Part shown: piece after piece, positions 44,038 through 56,770 of the stretch | Position numbering within the stretch: the first letter of the stretch is position 1 | Layout: each line of letters opens with the position of its first letter | NCBI RefSeq assembly: GCF_900167155.1 | Contig: NZ_FUXU01000021.1 | Coordinates: 1-62,073, forward strand | DNA from: Enterovibrio nigricans DSM 22720 | GTDB lineage: Bacteria > Pseudomonadota > Gammaproteobacteria > Enterobacterales > Vibrionaceae | Reading direction: 5' to 3' | DNA length: 62,073 bases | Made by a program: the position numbers and the translations under genes | The notes under the pieces: model-generated | The model's database searches: none | What the model saw: the letters and a program-made list of their open reading frames with translations, nothing else | Told to the model about the DNA's origin: nothing

Positions 44038-45957
44038 ATGAGTGATTGGTCAATTAATGACGCCCGCGATGTCTATAACACGCCATATTGGGGTCAAGGT
44101 TATTTCGATATTAACCAGCAAGGCGAAGTGGTTGTTCGTCCGAATGTGAATCAACCTGATAACACTGTCGCCCTATCGTCGCTGGCGGATGAGCTTATCG
44201 CGAAAGGTGCCTCGCTACCTGTGCTGGTGCGTTTCCCTGAGATCCTGCATCACCGTGTAGACAGCCTGTGTGCACACTTTAACGATGCAATTGCGGATTA
44301 CGGCTATAACGGCGAATACCTGTTGGTTTACCCCATCAAAGTAAATCAGCAACAAGCGGTCGTTAGCGAAATTTTAAAGAGCCAGTATGCGCGCCAACAA
44401 CGCCAACTGGGTCTGGAAGCAGGCAGTAAGCCTGAGTTACTGGCAGTGCTGGCAATGGCACGTCAGGCAAGCTCAGTGATCGTCTGTAACGGTTACAAAG
44501 ACCGCGAATACGTGCGCCTTGCACTGATCGGTGAAAAGCTGGGCCACGAAGTGTATATCGTGCTCGAAAAGCTCTCAGAGCTCGATACCGTACTGGAAGA
44601 AGCCAAGGCACTGGGCGTGAAGCCACGTCTGGGTCTGCGTGCGCGTCTTGCCTCACAAGGTAAAGGCAAGTGGCAAGCAAGTGGCGGAGAGAAATCCAAG
44701 TTCGGTCTGTCAGCGTCTCAGGTACTGACCGTCATGGACAAGCTGCGTGAGCTGGACATGCTGGATACCCTGCAACTGATGCACTTCCATTTGGGCTCAC
44801 AAATGTCGAACATTCGTGACGTTCGTTCGGGTGTCAACGAAGCTGCACGCGTGTTTGCTGAGCTTTACCAAATGGGCGCAGGCATCACCACGTTAGACGT
44901 GGGTGGCGGCTTAGCGATCGACTACGAAGGTACGCGTAGTCAAAGCAGCTGTTCAATGAACTACAGCCAGCGTGAGTACGCGAACAACGTTGTATTTACC
45001 ATTGGTGACGTCTGTAAAGAATACGACATCAAAATGCCGCGCATCATTTCCGAGTCCGGCCGTAACCTGACCGCACACCATGCTGTTCTGGTAACCGATG
45101 TGGTCGGCGTAGAAAGCTACCAGCGTGAAGAAGTGTTCGCGCCAGAAGACAATGCCCCCCAAATTCTGCACAACATGTGGCGTTCGTTTAAAGAGCTGAG
45201 TCAGTCAAGCGACCATCGCTCACTGGTTGAGATCTACCACGACAACCAGAACGATCTGGCAGAAGTACACATTCAGTTCTCTATGGGTCTGGTGAATTTC
45301 TCAGAACGCGCATGGGCAGAACAAATCAGCCTGCGTATCTGCTACGAACTGTCTTGCAAAATGTCACACAAGAACCGCGCACATCGCCCAGTTCTTGATG
45401 AACTAAACGGCCGCCTTGCCGACAAGTTCTTCGTGAACTTCTCGCTGTTCCAATCGCTGCCAGATGCATGGGGTATCGAGCAAGTATTCCCAGTATTGCC
45501 ACTGAGCAAGCTGGATAAGGCTCCAGAAAGCCGCGCTGTGATGCTCGACATTACCTGCGACTCTGACGGTGCGATTGAGCAGTACGTAGAAGGCCAAGGT
45601 ATTGAAAGCACACTAGCCGTACCTGCATGGACGGATGAAGAACCGTACCGCATGGGCTTCTTCCTCGTCGGTGCATACCAAGAGATCTTGGGTGACATGC
45701 ACAACTTGTTTGGCGACACAGACGTCGCGACGGTTCGCTGCAAAGACGACGGCGGCTATGAGATTGAAGGTGTTGAACGCGGCGACAGCGTCGGCGACGT
45801 ACTGCGATATGTACACCTGGATCCAAACCAGTTCCTTGAGCAATACGAAGAGATGGTGAAAGAGCATCTACCAGAAGAAGAACACGAATCTATTCTGGCG
45901 GAAATGGCAGAAGGCCTGAACGGCTACACCTACCTCGAAGATATTCGTCACGCGTAA
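44038..45957 (+). CDS. speA: Biosynthetic arginine decarboxylase
   Basis: SpeA decarboxylates arginine to agmatine, the first step of putrescine synthesis by this route. It is a fold-type III PLP enzyme of 639 residues (E. coli 658; the N-terminal signal-like extension is shorter). The PLP lysine is in YPIKVNQQQ; other typical sites are [26 protein letters not shown] and the C-terminal active-site region [16 protein letters not shown] lies upstream of the ATG. It is the first enzyme gene of a speA-speB operon and is preceded by the Arg-rich leader. Confidence 0.97.
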   Translation: MSDWSINDARDVYNTPYWGQGYFDINQQGEVVVRPNVNQPDNTVALSSLADELIAKGASLPVLVRFPEILHHRVDSLCAHFNDAIADYGYNGEYLLVYPIKVNQQQAVVSEILKSQYARQQRQLGLEAGSKPELLAVLAMARQASSVIVCNGYKDREYVRLALIGEKLGHEVYIVLEKLSELDTVLEEAKALGVKPRLGLRARLASQGKGKWQASGGEKSKFGLSASQVLTVMDKLRELDMLDTLQLMHFHLGSQMSNIRDVRSGVNEAARVFAELYQMGAGITTLDVGGGLAIDYEGTRSQSSCSMNYSQREYANNVVFTIGDVCKEYDIKMPRIISESGRNLTAHHAVLVTDVVGVESYQREEVFAPEDNAPQILHNMWRSFKELSQSSDHRSLVEIYHDNQNDLAEVHIQFSMGLVNFSERAWAEQISLRICYELSCKMSHKNRAHRPVLDELNGRLADKFFVNFSLFQSLPDAWGIEQVFPVLPLSKLDKAPESRAVMLDITCDSDGAIEQYVEGQGIESTLAVPAWTDEEPYRMGFFLVGAYQEILGDMHNLFGDTDVATVRCKDDGGYEIEGVERGDSVGDVLRYVHLDPNQFLEQYEEMVKEHLPEEEHESILAEMAEGLNGYTYLEDIRHA

Positions 45958-45964
45958 TTATTTC

Positions 45965-45988
45965 TGGCCGCTAGCTTGCGCTGGCGGC
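45965..45988 (+). other. Intercistronic hairpin between speA and speB
   Basis: GGCCGCTAGC and GCTGGCGGCC pair (one mismatch-type G-U) around TTGC in the 50-base gap. There is no T-run, so a role in mRNA stability or coupling is more likely than termination. Confidence 0.55.
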
Positions 45989-46007
45989 CTTAGTAAGGAT
46001 TTTTATT

Positions 46008-46931
46008 ATGGCAACGTTAGCCAACTACCCAGACTACTCACTGTACGCAAATGCGTTCGGTTTCCTTCGCCAGCCTTTGGTTTTTGCACCACAAGGTTGT
46101 GATGCAGACATCGTTATCACCGGTGTTCCTTTTGATATGGCAACCACAGGTCGTTCAGGCGCACGCATGGGCCCGGGCGCTATCCGTCAGGCTTCTACCA
46201 ACCTCGCGTGGGAAGGTAAAAAATGGCCGTGGGATTTCTCACTGACTGATGAAATTAAGATCGCTGATTGCGGTGACTTGGTATTCGATTGCGGTGACGC
46301 AGCTAACATGAGCGAGCGTTTGGAAGCGCATGCCACCAGCTTGTTGGCGGAAGGTAAAACCCTGCTGACATTCGGTGGTGACCACTTTGTGACCCTGCCG
46401 CTTCTGCGTGCTCACGCAAAACAGTTCGGCGAAATGGCACTGGTCCACTTCGATGCGCACACTGATACTTACGATCAGGGCAGCGAGTTCGACCACGGCA
46501 CCATGTTCTACACGGCACCGAAAGAAGGCTTGATTGACCCACACGCGTCAATCCAAATCGGTATTCGCACTGAGCACAGCGACAAGCTGGGCTTCCAAGT
46601 GGTTGATGCAGCCACCGCGAACGATTGGTCTGTAGAGCAAATCGTTGATGCTATCAAAACCCGCGTTGGCGACCGTCCGGTTTACCTGACGTTCGACATC
46701 GATTGTCTTGACCCAGCATACGCACCGGGCACAGGTACACCAGTATGTGGTGGCCTGAGCACCGACAAGATCCTGAAAGTGATCCGTGCGCTGCAAGGCA
46801 TCAACCTGATCGGTATGGACGTAGTAGAAGTGGCACCGGCCTACGACCACGCAGACCTGACCTCACTAGCAGCGGCGACCATCGCAACTGACCTGCTGTA
46901 CGTTTGGGCGGCGAATCGTAAGAACAAGTAA
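46008..46931 (+). CDS. speB: Agmatinase
   Basis: SpeB hydrolyses agmatine to putrescine and urea. The 307-residue protein (E. coli 306) belongs to the ureohydrolase family. All manganese-binding motifs are present: [21 protein letters not shown] and [32 protein letters not shown] precedes the ATG. It follows speA after 50 bases and is followed by a strong terminator, so the two enzymes of the agmatine route form one unit. Confidence 0.97.
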   Translation: MATLANYPDYSLYANAFGFLRQPLVFAPQGCDADIVITGVPFDMATTGRSGARMGPGAIRQASTNLAWEGKKWPWDFSLTDEIKIADCGDLVFDCGDAANMSERLEAHATSLLAEGKTLLTFGGDHFVTLPLLRAHAKQFGEMALVHFDAHTDTYDQGSEFDHGTMFYTAPKEGLIDPHASIQIGIRTEHSDKLGFQVVDAATANDWSVEQIVDAIKTRVGDRPVYLTFDIDCLDPAYAPGTGTPVCGGLSTDKILKVIRALQGINLIGMDVVEVAPAYDHADLTSLAAATIATDLLYVWAANRKNK

Positions 46932-46949
46932 TTCGCACCTTCGAATACG

Positions 46950-46979
46950 AAAACACCCGCTCCGGCGGGTGTTTTTTTA
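46950..46979 (+). terminator. Terminator after speB
   Basis: AAAACACCCGC and GCGGGTGTTTT pair around TCCG and end in T7. Confidence 0.92.
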
Positions 46980-47052
46980 TTGCCTCTTTGCTTGATGCCT
47001 TCGCCCTCACACCGTATCCTTGCCGCTCATTCATCCTTGTCGAATTATCGCT

Positions 47053-47868
47053 ATGTCATCTTATCTTTGTCCGCTGTGCCAACAGCCGCTGAATCTTTCT
47101 GCTCGCACTTACAAGTGTGCTAACAATCACCAGTTCGATCTGGCGAAAGAAGGCTATGTGAACTTGTTGCCAGTGCAGCACAAGCGTTCAAAGGATCCGG
47201 GTGATAACAAGGAAATGATGCAGGCGCGTCGTCAGTTTTTGGATGGTAGCCACTACCAGCCTATGCGCGATGCCGTCAGCGATTTGCTGAAAAACCTGCT
47301 GGCAGAAAAAGCCGACGGACAACTTCTGGATATCGGCTGTGGTGAAGGCTACTACACCAGCTACTTTGCCGATGAAATGCCAAGCACCAAGGTCTTTGGT
47401 CTCGATATTTCGAAAGTGATGATCCGGTACGCGGCAAAGCGTTATGCCAACGTGGATTTTCTCGTTGCATCAAGCCAACGTTTGCCGTTCGCCGATAACC
47501 AGTTAGACGGCGTTGTACGCATCTATGCGCCATGTAACGGCGACGAATTGGCACGCACAGTCAAAGACAGCGGCGTGGTTGTGACCGTCACACCGGGGCC
47601 TCGTCACTTGTACCAACTAAAAGCCGGTATCTATGACGAAGTGCGCCTGCACGATGTACCTGTAGAAGAACTGCCGGGCTTTGAACTCGAAACCGAACAA
47701 ACGGTGGCATACCCGATGACGCTGAACAGTGCAGATGCCACTACCCTGCTGCAAATGACGCCGTTTGCATGGCGTGCACCTGAAAGCCTGTGGCAAACAT
47801 TGAAAGACGCAGAGCAATTTGAATGTGAAGCAGATTTCACGCTAAGGGTTTACCGTAAGATTGCATAA
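47053..47868 (+). CDS. rlmA: 23S rRNA (guanine-745-N1)-methyltransferase
   Basis: RlmA methylates G745 in helix 35 of 23S rRNA. The 271-residue protein has the N-terminal zinc finger CPLCQQPL...CANNHQFD, the linker AKEGYVNLLPVQHKRSKDPGDNKEMMQARR typical of RlmA, and a class I SAM site DIGCGEGYYT with GLDISK. The start at 47053 puts the zinc finger at residue 6, as in E. coli (269 residues). The ribosome binding site is weak. Confidence 0.94.
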   Translation: MSSYLCPLCQQPLNLSARTYKCANNHQFDLAKEGYVNLLPVQHKRSKDPGDNKEMMQARRQFLDGSHYQPMRDAVSDLLKNLLAEKADGQLLDIGCGEGYYTSYFADEMPSTKVFGLDISKVMIRYAAKRYANVDFLVASSQRLPFADNQLDGVVRIYAPCNGDELARTVKDSGVVVTVTPGPRHLYQLKAGIYDEVRLHDVPVEELPGFELETEQTVAYPMTLNSADATTLLQMTPFAWRAPESLWQTLKDAEQFECEADFTLRVYRKIA

Positions 47869-47928
47869 GTAATCCGTTCTACCATAATGGAGCGTATCTG
47901 ACCCTTTGTATAAAGGATGGTTACACTG

Positions 47929-48894
47929 ATGCGCTCATTGTTTGTTTCTTCCCTTCTTTGCCTGACGCTGGCTGGTTGCAGCCAAACAGATCGCTATTCG
48001 CCCTCCCCCGCGTTAACTGGCACGCTTTACGATTACCGCATTGAATCCGCATCTGGTGAACCCTATTCACTCGACAAGCTCGCCACTGATTTAGACAGTG
48101 TGGACGTAATTCTCGTCGGGGAATGGCATTCCCATTCTGGCGTCCATCTGTTCCAAGCAGCGCTACTGTCGGAGTTAGCGTCCAATTCGCCAAATATCGC
48201 CTTATCGATGGAGCAGTTTGCACGCCCAGACCAAGCCGTGATTGACCAATACCTTGCAGGTGACATTGGTGAAAACAGCCTGCTCAACCAAACCCACCGT
48301 TGGTCAAACTACAACAGCAGCTATCGCCCACTGGTAGAATTTTCCAAAGAAAATGGGCTATCAATCATCGCCTCAAACGCGCCTGCAGACACGGTGCGTT
48401 GCATCGCCTCAGATGGCAAAGACTATCTCGACCGTCTCCCTGAAGAAAAAAGACAATATGTCGCCGCTACCTTGCATAACGACGAGTCTCCTTACAAAGA
48501 AAAATTCTTCGAAGCCATGTTCCATGGTGATGAGGCCAAAACGGAAAACCAGTACCTCGCACAACTGGCGTGGGACGACACCATGGCGGAAAGCATTGTG
48601 GACTTTCTCAAGGCACACCCCAATGACAAAGTAATGCACATTGCAGGGGCGTTCCATGTCGAAGGCGGACTGGGCATTGCCCATCGTATTCACCGTCTCA
48701 ACCCAGATTTGAAGGTGGCCATCATCTCACCTCAGGCCGAAGACGAGCCATTAGACCAATCCATTGATGACTATCGCTTAATCGTGAAGCCATTGCCGCC
48801 GCAGTGGCTTTCTGATGCAGAGATGGAAGACGCCATGGAGGCATGCGTCACGGCCATCATACACCGCCATGTGATTGATGTGATAAAGATTTAA
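47929..48894 (+). CDS. chaN: ChaN-family haem-binding lipoprotein
   Basis: The 321-residue protein begins with a lipoprotein signal ending LTLAGCS (lipidated Cys at residue 17). The ChaN/DUF399 domain follows: VILVGEWHSHSGVHLFQAALL, ALSMEQFARPDQAVIDQYL, and VMHIAGAFHVEGGLGIAHRI. These have the repeated E/H motifs also seen in erythromycin-esterase-like folds. ChaN-type proteins bind haem at the outer membrane. AAGGA lies 12 bases before the ATG at 47929. No haem uptake genes adjoin it. Confidence 0.87.
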   Translation: MRSLFVSSLLCLTLAGCSQTDRYSPSPALTGTLYDYRIESASGEPYSLDKLATDLDSVDVILVGEWHSHSGVHLFQAALLSELASNSPNIALSMEQFARPDQAVIDQYLAGDIGENSLLNQTHRWSNYNSSYRPLVEFSKENGLSIIASNAPADTVRCIASDGKDYLDRLPEEKRQYVAATLHNDESPYKEKFFEAMFHGDEAKTENQYLAQLAWDDTMAESIVDFLKAHPNDKVMHIAGAFHVEGGLGIAHRIHRLNPDLKVAIISPQAEDEPLDQSIDDYRLIVKPLPPQWLSDAEMEDAMEACVTAIIHRHVIDVIKI

Positions 48895-49044
48895 TTCCAA
48901 CCGTCCCACTTAATTGACAGACTTGAAAGTTAGTCCGCCAACCACGATCTATTGATAATGCACTTATCAGTGAACCTCCTTACATTGAGCAGGTCTGAAC
49001 TGAGTCAATTATCATTAGTTTTGTTATACCAAGGACTAACTCTC

Positions 49045-50001
49045 ATGTTATCGGATACATTCCAACGCCTTAACACCTACCTGCAAAGCCAGGTGGTCGG
49101 TCAGCCAGAACTCGTTAAACAACTTCTCATCGCACTCCTTGCTGATGGGCATATTCTGGTACAAGGCCCTCCGGGACTTGCAAAAACCCGCGCTGTTAAA
49201 ATGTTGTCTGATTGCATCGAAGGCGATTTCCACCGCATTCAGTTCACACCGGATTTGCTACCCGCCGACCTGACAGGTACCGATATTTTCCGCCCAGAAA
49301 CCGCTGAGTTCACCTTTCAGCCGGGACCGATTTTTAATTCGCTAGTGCTGGCTGATGAAATCAACCGCGCGCCAGCAAAAGTGCAAGCTGCCATGCTTGA
49401 AGCCATGGCAGAAAAACAAATCACGGCAGGACGTAAAACCTATGCGCTGCCTGAACTGTTTCTTGTTATGGCCACCCAAAACCCGATAGAGCAAGAAGGG
49501 ACCTATCCGTTGCCAGAAGCGCAACTCGACCGTTTCCTGCTTCAACTGAACGTTGACTACCCAGATGCCAATGCGGAGCTCGAAATCCTGCGCCTGAACC
49601 GTGGTGAAGCCCAAGGCATCGAGAAACAAGAACCTGTCCACATTCAGCAAGAAAGTATCTTCGAAGCTCGCAAGGCAGTACTGAATATCCATATGGCGGA
49701 AGACGTCGAGAAGTACATTATTCGTCTCATCATGGCGACCCGAGAGCCAGTAGCCTACAGCGATAAACTGGCATCATGGCTACAAATGGGTGTGTCACCT
49801 CGTGCCACACTGGCCCTCGACCGCTGTGCCCGCGCACATGCATGGCTGGCGGGGCGTGACTTTGTTACCCCTGAAGACGTGCAAGCGATGGCTTACCCCG
49901 TTCTGCGTCACCGTCTGCTGCTGAGCTACGAAGCGCAGGCCGAAGGCATTGCCGCTGACAGCGTAGTTACATACTTGATTGAACAGGTTGCCAGCGTATG
50001 A
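49045..50001 (+). CDS. MoxR-family AAA+ ATPase
   Basis: A 318-residue MoxR ATPase with Walker A GPPGLAKT, Walker B VLADEINRAP, sensor 1 MATQNPIEQEGTYPLPEAQLDRF and a C-terminal lid with VSPRATLALDRCARAHAW. MoxR proteins act as chaperones for VWA-domain partners, which are encoded just downstream. The ATG at 49045 has AAGGAC upstream and gives the family N-terminus (LNTYLQSQVVGQPELVKQLL). Its stop overlaps the next start by four bases (ATGA). First gene of the Bat operon. Confidence 0.93.
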   Translation: MLSDTFQRLNTYLQSQVVGQPELVKQLLIALLADGHILVQGPPGLAKTRAVKMLSDCIEGDFHRIQFTPDLLPADLTGTDIFRPETAEFTFQPGPIFNSLVLADEINRAPAKVQAAMLEAMAEKQITAGRKTYALPELFLVMATQNPIEQEGTYPLPEAQLDRFLLQLNVDYPDANAELEILRLNRGEAQGIEKQEPVHIQQESIFEARKAVLNIHMAEDVEKYIIRLIMATREPVAYSDKLASWLQMGVSPRATLALDRCARAHAWLAGRDFVTPEDVQAMAYPVLRHRLLLSYEAQAEGIAADSVVTYLIEQVASV

Positions 50002-50951
50002 CACTCGCAGACACCGCCGCTGCTCTGCCTCCACACAGTGATGGCGTCAATGTGTGTCTGGCTGAATTGCTGCATTACCAAAAGCAATCCGTGCGTTGGC
50101 TTCCTCCTGCGTTGAGTATTTGGTCGCAGCTCAGTGGGCACCACAATAGTCGCCACAAAGGGCGCGGGATGAACTTCTCTGAAGTGCGTCCCTACCAACC
50201 CGGCGACGACATTCGCGCCATCGATTGGCGCGTCACCGCTCGTACGGGGAAAACCCATACCAAGCTGTTTACCGAAGAGCGTGAGCAACCTTCGATGCTG
50301 TTTATCGATTTGAGCAGCAGCATGAAGTTTGGCTCCCAACTCTTGCTTAAATCTGTGCAGGCTGCGCACATTGCCAGCCTCATCAGTTGGCTGACCATCA
50401 GCCAGCAAGACCGCATTGGCGCAGTGATTTATAACGGCATCAAAATACGGGAATGCAAACCGACAGCGCGGCAACAAGGGCCACTTCGCATCATGCATGC
50501 CGTGATGGAAGCGCATGAGGAGATGCTCAACGCAGAAAATGCAGGCGCGTCTCAGGAAAGCTGGCAGGCCGCGTTAAGGCATTTGCACCACCTGTGTCCA
50601 AAAGGCAGTGATATCGCCATAATTTCTGACTTTTATGCGCTAACGCACATGGATAAACGGCGTTTGAGCCAGCTGCGACAGCACAACCGCATTCGCTTTG
50701 TCCGCATTTTCGATCCGCTAGAACAAGGGCACACAGCGTTTCGCGGCCATGAATTGGTGTCTGACAATGAACAGACGGCATGGTTAAATTTTTCTTCTCG
50801 AAAAACCCGCGACAGCCTAGAACAACAGTACCTTCGCCATCAGCAATTTATCACTGATATGGCGAGAAGCCTGGCCATTCCGCTGCATACACTCTGTGCG
50901 GGTCAGTCACTGCTTCAACAGCTGAGTCACGCATCCAGTAAGGCAATGTAG
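49998..50951 (+). CDS. DUF58 protein of the MoxR/Bat operon
   Basis: A 317-residue DUF58 (VWA-like) protein. GMNFSEVRPYQPGDDIRAIDWRVTARTG and TKLFTEEREQPSMLFIDLSSSM are typical of the family; DLSSSM provides the DxSxS metal-binding motif. DUF58 proteins are the usual second gene in MoxR operons and are thought to be substrates of the ATPase. It overlaps the MoxR gene by four bases, and the next gene starts five bases after its stop. Confidence 0.92.
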   Translation: MTLADTAAALPPHSDGVNVCLAELLHYQKQSVRWLPPALSIWSQLSGHHNSRHKGRGMNFSEVRPYQPGDDIRAIDWRVTARTGKTHTKLFTEEREQPSMLFIDLSSSMKFGSQLLLKSVQAAHIASLISWLTISQQDRIGAVIYNGIKIRECKPTARQQGPLRIMHAVMEAHEEMLNAENAGASQESWQAALRHLHHLCPKGSDIAIISDFYALTHMDKRRLSQLRQHNRIRFVRIFDPLEQGHTAFRGHELVSDNEQTAWLNFSSRKTRDSLEQQYLRHQQFITDMARSLAIPLHTLCAGQSLLQQLSHASSKAM

Positions 50952-50956
50952 TAATC

Positions 50957-51466
50957 ATGACGACACCAACATCAAATACGCTTCCCCTGGCAGATATACA
51001 TCTGCAAGCCGCACCGGGACTGTGGCCGCTTGCTTGGGGATGGTGGGCTGTACTGGCGGTTTTGCTGGTAATAGCCATCGCCGCAATTGTTGCGCTGCGA
51101 CAGCACCGCCAAAAGCGCTTCGCGCAACAGCAAGCCATCAAACAACTTTCTGACGCCAGCTCGCTGGCCGAGGTGAACGCACTATTAAAACGCGCGGCCC
51201 TTACCTATTTTCCACGCCATGACGTCGCGAAATTAACGGGGCACGCGTGGTTGGCATTTTTAGATAACCAACGAGGCCCCTCTAATCAGGCGTTTTTACC
51301 CCATGAGGCTTTATGGCAAAAAGGCGCGTTTTCCCAAAAAGGTTTGAGTGATGAAGAACTCGACCTTTGTAAGGCATTGGCGAAAAACTGGCTGAAAGAT
51401 GCGTTGCCACCTAAGCACAGCACCGCAACACGCAACCATGCTCATGGCGAGGTAAAAGATGTTTGA
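50957..51466 (+). CDS. DUF4381 membrane protein of the Bat operon
   Basis: A 169-residue protein with one transmembrane helix (WGWWAVLAVLLVIAIAAIVAL) after a short LPLADIHLQAAPGLWPLAWG segment typical of DUF4381, then a basic stretch and a soluble C-terminal domain. This family occurs with BatA/BatB VWA proteins. It overlaps the next gene by eight bases. Confidence 0.88.
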   Translation: MTTPTSNTLPLADIHLQAAPGLWPLAWGWWAVLAVLLVIAIAAIVALRQHRQKRFAQQQAIKQLSDASSLAEVNALLKRAALTYFPRHDVAKLTGHAWLAFLDNQRGPSNQAFLPHEALWQKGAFSQKGLSDEELDLCKALAKNWLKDALPPKHSTATRNHAHGEVKDV

Positions 51467-52416
51467 ATTTACCTGGTGGTGGGCATTCGCTCTGTTACCA
51501 CTGCCATTGCTGATTTATAAATGGGTAAAACCCGTTCCGCGTCCGGCGGCGATCCATCTTCCTCGCCTACCAAAAGGCTTGGGTGAAAAACAAAACACCA
51601 GCCGTGTACGACAGGTTCTCATGACCCTGATTTGGATCTGCCTCATTGCTGCGTTGGCGCGCCCGGTATGGTATGGCGATCCTATTCAGATCCAACCTGA
51701 ACACCGCGACATGATGCTGGCGGTGGATCTATCAGGATCCATGGAGGTTGAAGACATGGTGTTGCCATCTGGTGACACTACCGACCGCTTTACCGCAGTC
51801 AAATCGGTACTCTCTGACTTCATCAAAAAACGTGATGGCGACCGTTTGGGCTTGGTGCTGTTTGCCGATCATGGCTATTTACAAACCCCGCTAACGCTCG
51901 ATCGCAATACCGTGGCGCAGCAACTTGATCGTGCCGTACTTGGCCTGATTGGTAAAAGTACCGCCATTGGTGAGGGCCTTGGTATAGCAACCAAAACCTT
52001 TATCGACAGCAAAGCGCCGCAGCGTGTGATCATTTTGCTGAGTGACGGTGCCAATACCTCGGGTGTGATTGAGCCTCTCGAAGCGGCAAAACTCGCCAAG
52101 GAGAATGGCGTGACCATCTACACCGTCGGTGTCGGTGCGGAGTCCATGCGTCAGCGTAGCCTGTTCGGTTCTCGTATCGTCAACCCTTCACAGGATTTGG
52201 ATGAGAAGTCATTGCGTGAAATCGCCCAAATGACAGGCGGTGAATACTTCCGTGCACGTGATCCGCAAGAGCTTGAGAAAATCTACCAAATCATTGATCA
52301 ATTAGAACCCATCTCTGACGTGCAACAAACCTGGCGCCCACGAGATGAGTGGTTCCGATTCCCGCTATCAGCAGCACTGGCACTGTCCGTCGTCATCGTT
52401 GTTTTAAGGAGACGTC

Positions 52417-52424
<8 letters not shown>
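51459..52424 (+). CDS. batA: BatA-type VWA membrane protein
   Basis: A 321-residue inner-membrane protein with two N-terminal helices, a von Willebrand A domain and a C-terminal helix. The MIDAS motif is seen as DLSGSM, with LVLFADHGYLQTPLT and LLSDGANTSG supplying the other sites. It should form a complex with BatB under the MoxR ATPase. Bat proteins were named for aerotolerance in Bacteroides and are linked to envelope stress in other bacteria. Overlaps of eight bases on both sides show tight coupling. Confidence 0.92.
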
Positions 52425-54390
<1,966 letters not shown>

Positions 54391-54397
54391 ATGAACA

Positions 54398-56062
54398 ATG
54401 AAAAATAACATGACTTGGCGGGCCCAGCTTTCCCGTCGCACCAAAGGAATATTGGCCGCTTCACTGATTGCGCTAGTATCACTGCCTAACATTGCATGGG
54501 CAGGAACGGCTGAAGCAACAGTATCAACGAATGTCGTCCGAGTCGGAGATGCTTTTCAACTCACCGTCTCCGTTGATGAGAGCGTAGACAATGACGAGCT
54601 TGACCTGTCTGTACTGTCGAAAGACTTTGTCTACGGCAGGCCTAATGTCAGTAACAGCACCCAAATCATCAACGGTGATATGAATCGAAGTACAGTCTGG
54701 CGTGTTGCTGTTGCGGCGAAAGAAGCAGGAACATTCACGCTACCCAGCTTTGACATTGATGGTATGCAGACCGCACCGATTGTCATTAAAGTGTTGGCGG
54801 CAGGAGACAAAAGCACGCAAGCAGCAAACAATGCCGTTGAAGTGCAAGCCACGGTAGACCGCAATGACGGCTACATCGGCGAATCCTTTGTTTACCGAGC
54901 ACGTCTGTTAATTGGCACCCGCGTTGACTCACCATCACTCCAAGCCCCTTTCGGCGAAGGTCTGGATATCACGCCTATCGGTGAAAACAGCCAATCTGAA
55001 GCTGTCATTAATGGTCGCCGTTATGTGGTGATTGAGCGCCAATATCAGGTGACGCCAACCAAAGCAGGCGCATTGACCTTGGAAGGTGCCGTATTTACGG
55101 GGTCAGAAGTCAAAGGCAGTGGCTGGGGATCGTCCGTCGGTTTACCTATCAGCCGACAAGCAAGTCGCATCACACTGAACATCAAAGACAAGCCTGCCAA
55201 CTACAAAGGACTGTGGTTACCGACTTCGTCACTGGCTCTGAGCCAACGCTGGACTCCGGATGCGTTGGGTGGTGCGCAAACTGCAAAAGTGGGCGAGCCC
55301 ATCAACCGCGTGATTTCGCTGAGCATTGCCAATACTGCGCAAAGCGTGATGCCGAACCTGAGTATCACCTACCCCAATCAAGTGCGTGTTTACTCGGACA
55401 AGCCGGAATACACCCAACAGGGCGATGCCACCGTGATGACCTTGAAACAGGTCATTATTCCAAGAGAGGAAGGTAAGGTTGATCTACCTGCTGTAACCAT
55501 CAACTGGTTTTACACTCAGACAGGTAAACAGGAAACAGCGGAAATCAGTGGCCTTAGCCTTAACGTACAGCCTGGCGACATGAATGCACAACTCTTGCAA
55601 GCATTGCCCGAGCTGGCAGCGCAAGCTCCCGTTTCACCGTCAGAGCAAATCACGACGACGGTCACCACAGCGGGATACTGGCCATGGGCAACGGGCGCAT
55701 TCACATTTCTTTGGTTGGTGACATTGGTGATGTATATCAGGAAGCCGCGTGCGCCAGCCATCAACACACGCGGTGATAATGCCAGAGCCCGTGAGGCAGG
55801 AACAGGGTTAACAGTCTTAGTCGATGCAGTGAAAGCAAACAACGCGGTTAAAGTATCGTCAGCGTACCGAGCATGGAACAAAGACGCACTACCTGCCGAA
55901 CTAAAGCAAGATATTGAAGCTGAAATCAATGCGATGATGGCATCTTGTTACAGTGCAACATCAGGTGAATGGGATAGCGCAACCCTGCTAACACTGCTTG
56001 AAAAAGCGACAACAGTGAAATCAAATCACACCGAGGTTCAGGGACTTGCCGAGCTCAAATAA
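54398..56062 (+). CDS. batD: BatD-family protein
   Basis: The 554-residue protein has an N-terminal signal peptide (ending NIAWA near residue 35), an Ig-like BatD domain (ATVSTNVVRVGDAFQLTVSVDES, FVYGRPNVSNSTQIINGD), more beta-rich modules and one transmembrane helix near residue 430 (YWPWATGAFTFLWLVTLVMYI) followed by a cytoplasmic tail. BatD is the usual last gene of the Bat operon and is thought to contact the VWA proteins in the periplasm. It starts eight bases after the BatB stop. No clear ribosome binding site is seen, so coupling is likely. Confidence 0.9.
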   Translation: MKNNMTWRAQLSRRTKGILAASLIALVSLPNIAWAGTAEATVSTNVVRVGDAFQLTVSVDESVDNDELDLSVLSKDFVYGRPNVSNSTQIINGDMNRSTVWRVAVAAKEAGTFTLPSFDIDGMQTAPIVIKVLAAGDKSTQAANNAVEVQATVDRNDGYIGESFVYRARLLIGTRVDSPSLQAPFGEGLDITPIGENSQSEAVINGRRYVVIERQYQVTPTKAGALTLEGAVFTGSEVKGSGWGSSVGLPISRQASRITLNIKDKPANYKGLWLPTSSLALSQRWTPDALGGAQTAKVGEPINRVISLSIANTAQSVMPNLSITYPNQVRVYSDKPEYTQQGDATVMTLKQVIIPREEGKVDLPAVTINWFYTQTGKQETAEISGLSLNVQPGDMNAQLLQALPELAAQAPVSPSEQITTTVTTAGYWPWATGAFTFLWLVTLVMYIRKPRAPAINTRGDNARAREAGTGLTVLVDAVKANNAVKVSSAYRAWNKDALPAELKQDIEAEINAMMASCYSATSGEWDSATLLTLLEKATTVKSNHTEVQGLAELK

Positions 56063-56076
56063 CGATTAACGTAAAC

Positions 56077-56108
56077 AAAAAACGCCTCGTCAAACGAGGC
56101 GTTTTTTA
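56077..56108. terminator. Bidirectional terminator between batD and yfbV
   Basis: AAAAAACGCCTCGT and ACGAGGCGTTTTTT form a 14-bp stem around CAA with T-runs on both strands. Confidence 0.92.
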
Positions 56109-56132
56109 TTACAGAGAAAATTCAGAACCGAC

Positions 56133-56582
56133 TTAAAACCAGCGCTCTAAAGACGATTTATCCAACTGCTTAAATGCGCGGTTTAAGGTCTGTGCCAGTT
56201 CTTTGTAGCGAGGGCGACTCTTCATTGGCTGAAGTGCGCCACCTTCACTGACAATCTTTTCATGCAATTCACGATACCAACCAGCCAACGCAGGTGGAAG
56301 TTGCGTTTCACGGCGTCTTCCCAACCACCACAATCCTTGTAGCGGCATACTCAGCGCAAACAATGAGATGATCATGGCCTGTGGCATGCCATCATAGTTA
56401 TTGAAGACCATTTGCATCAGGACACTGATCACTGCAACAGCAGGCATCACTTTAATCGCAAACTGGGTTGCACGAATCACTCTGTTTTCTGGGAACATCG
56501 GTGCAAGTTCTTTTCGAACCGGCCATTCCGTCATGTACTTTTGTCCATCACGAAAACTGCTCCACATCGTTTTATTGCTCAT
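56133..56582 (-). CDS. yfbV: UPF0208 membrane protein YfbV
   Basis: The 149-residue protein matches E. coli Yfb[32 protein letters not shown], two membrane helices in the middle ([20 protein letters not shown] and an adjacent [20 protein letters not shown]), and the C-terminal [26 protein letters not shown]. coli YfbV takes part in macrodomain insulation of the Ter region. GGAGG upstream of 56582 fixes the start. It is divergent from ackA, as in E. coli. Confidence 0.95.
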   Translation of the reverse strand: MSNKTMWSSFRDGQKYMTEWPVRKELAPMFPENRVIRATQFAIKVMPAVAVISVLMQMVFNNYDGMPQAMIISLFALSMPLQGLWWLGRRRETQLPPALAGWYRELHEKIVSEGGALQPMKSRPRYKELAQTLNRAFKQLDKSSLERWF

Positions 56583-56770
56583 ACGGCATACCTCCAAGCG
56601 ATGTCACTGTTTCATCGGCTAAAAACTTGCTGCAAACTTTCAAAGAAAGTTGATAAACATTAATTCAAATCAATAATGACTTAAAAGTTTTTGTTATCTG
56701 TCGCAAGTATCGCTAGACTTAGCCGACCTAAATCAATTGTTGCTCGGATTTGATTATCTCGCAACCACTG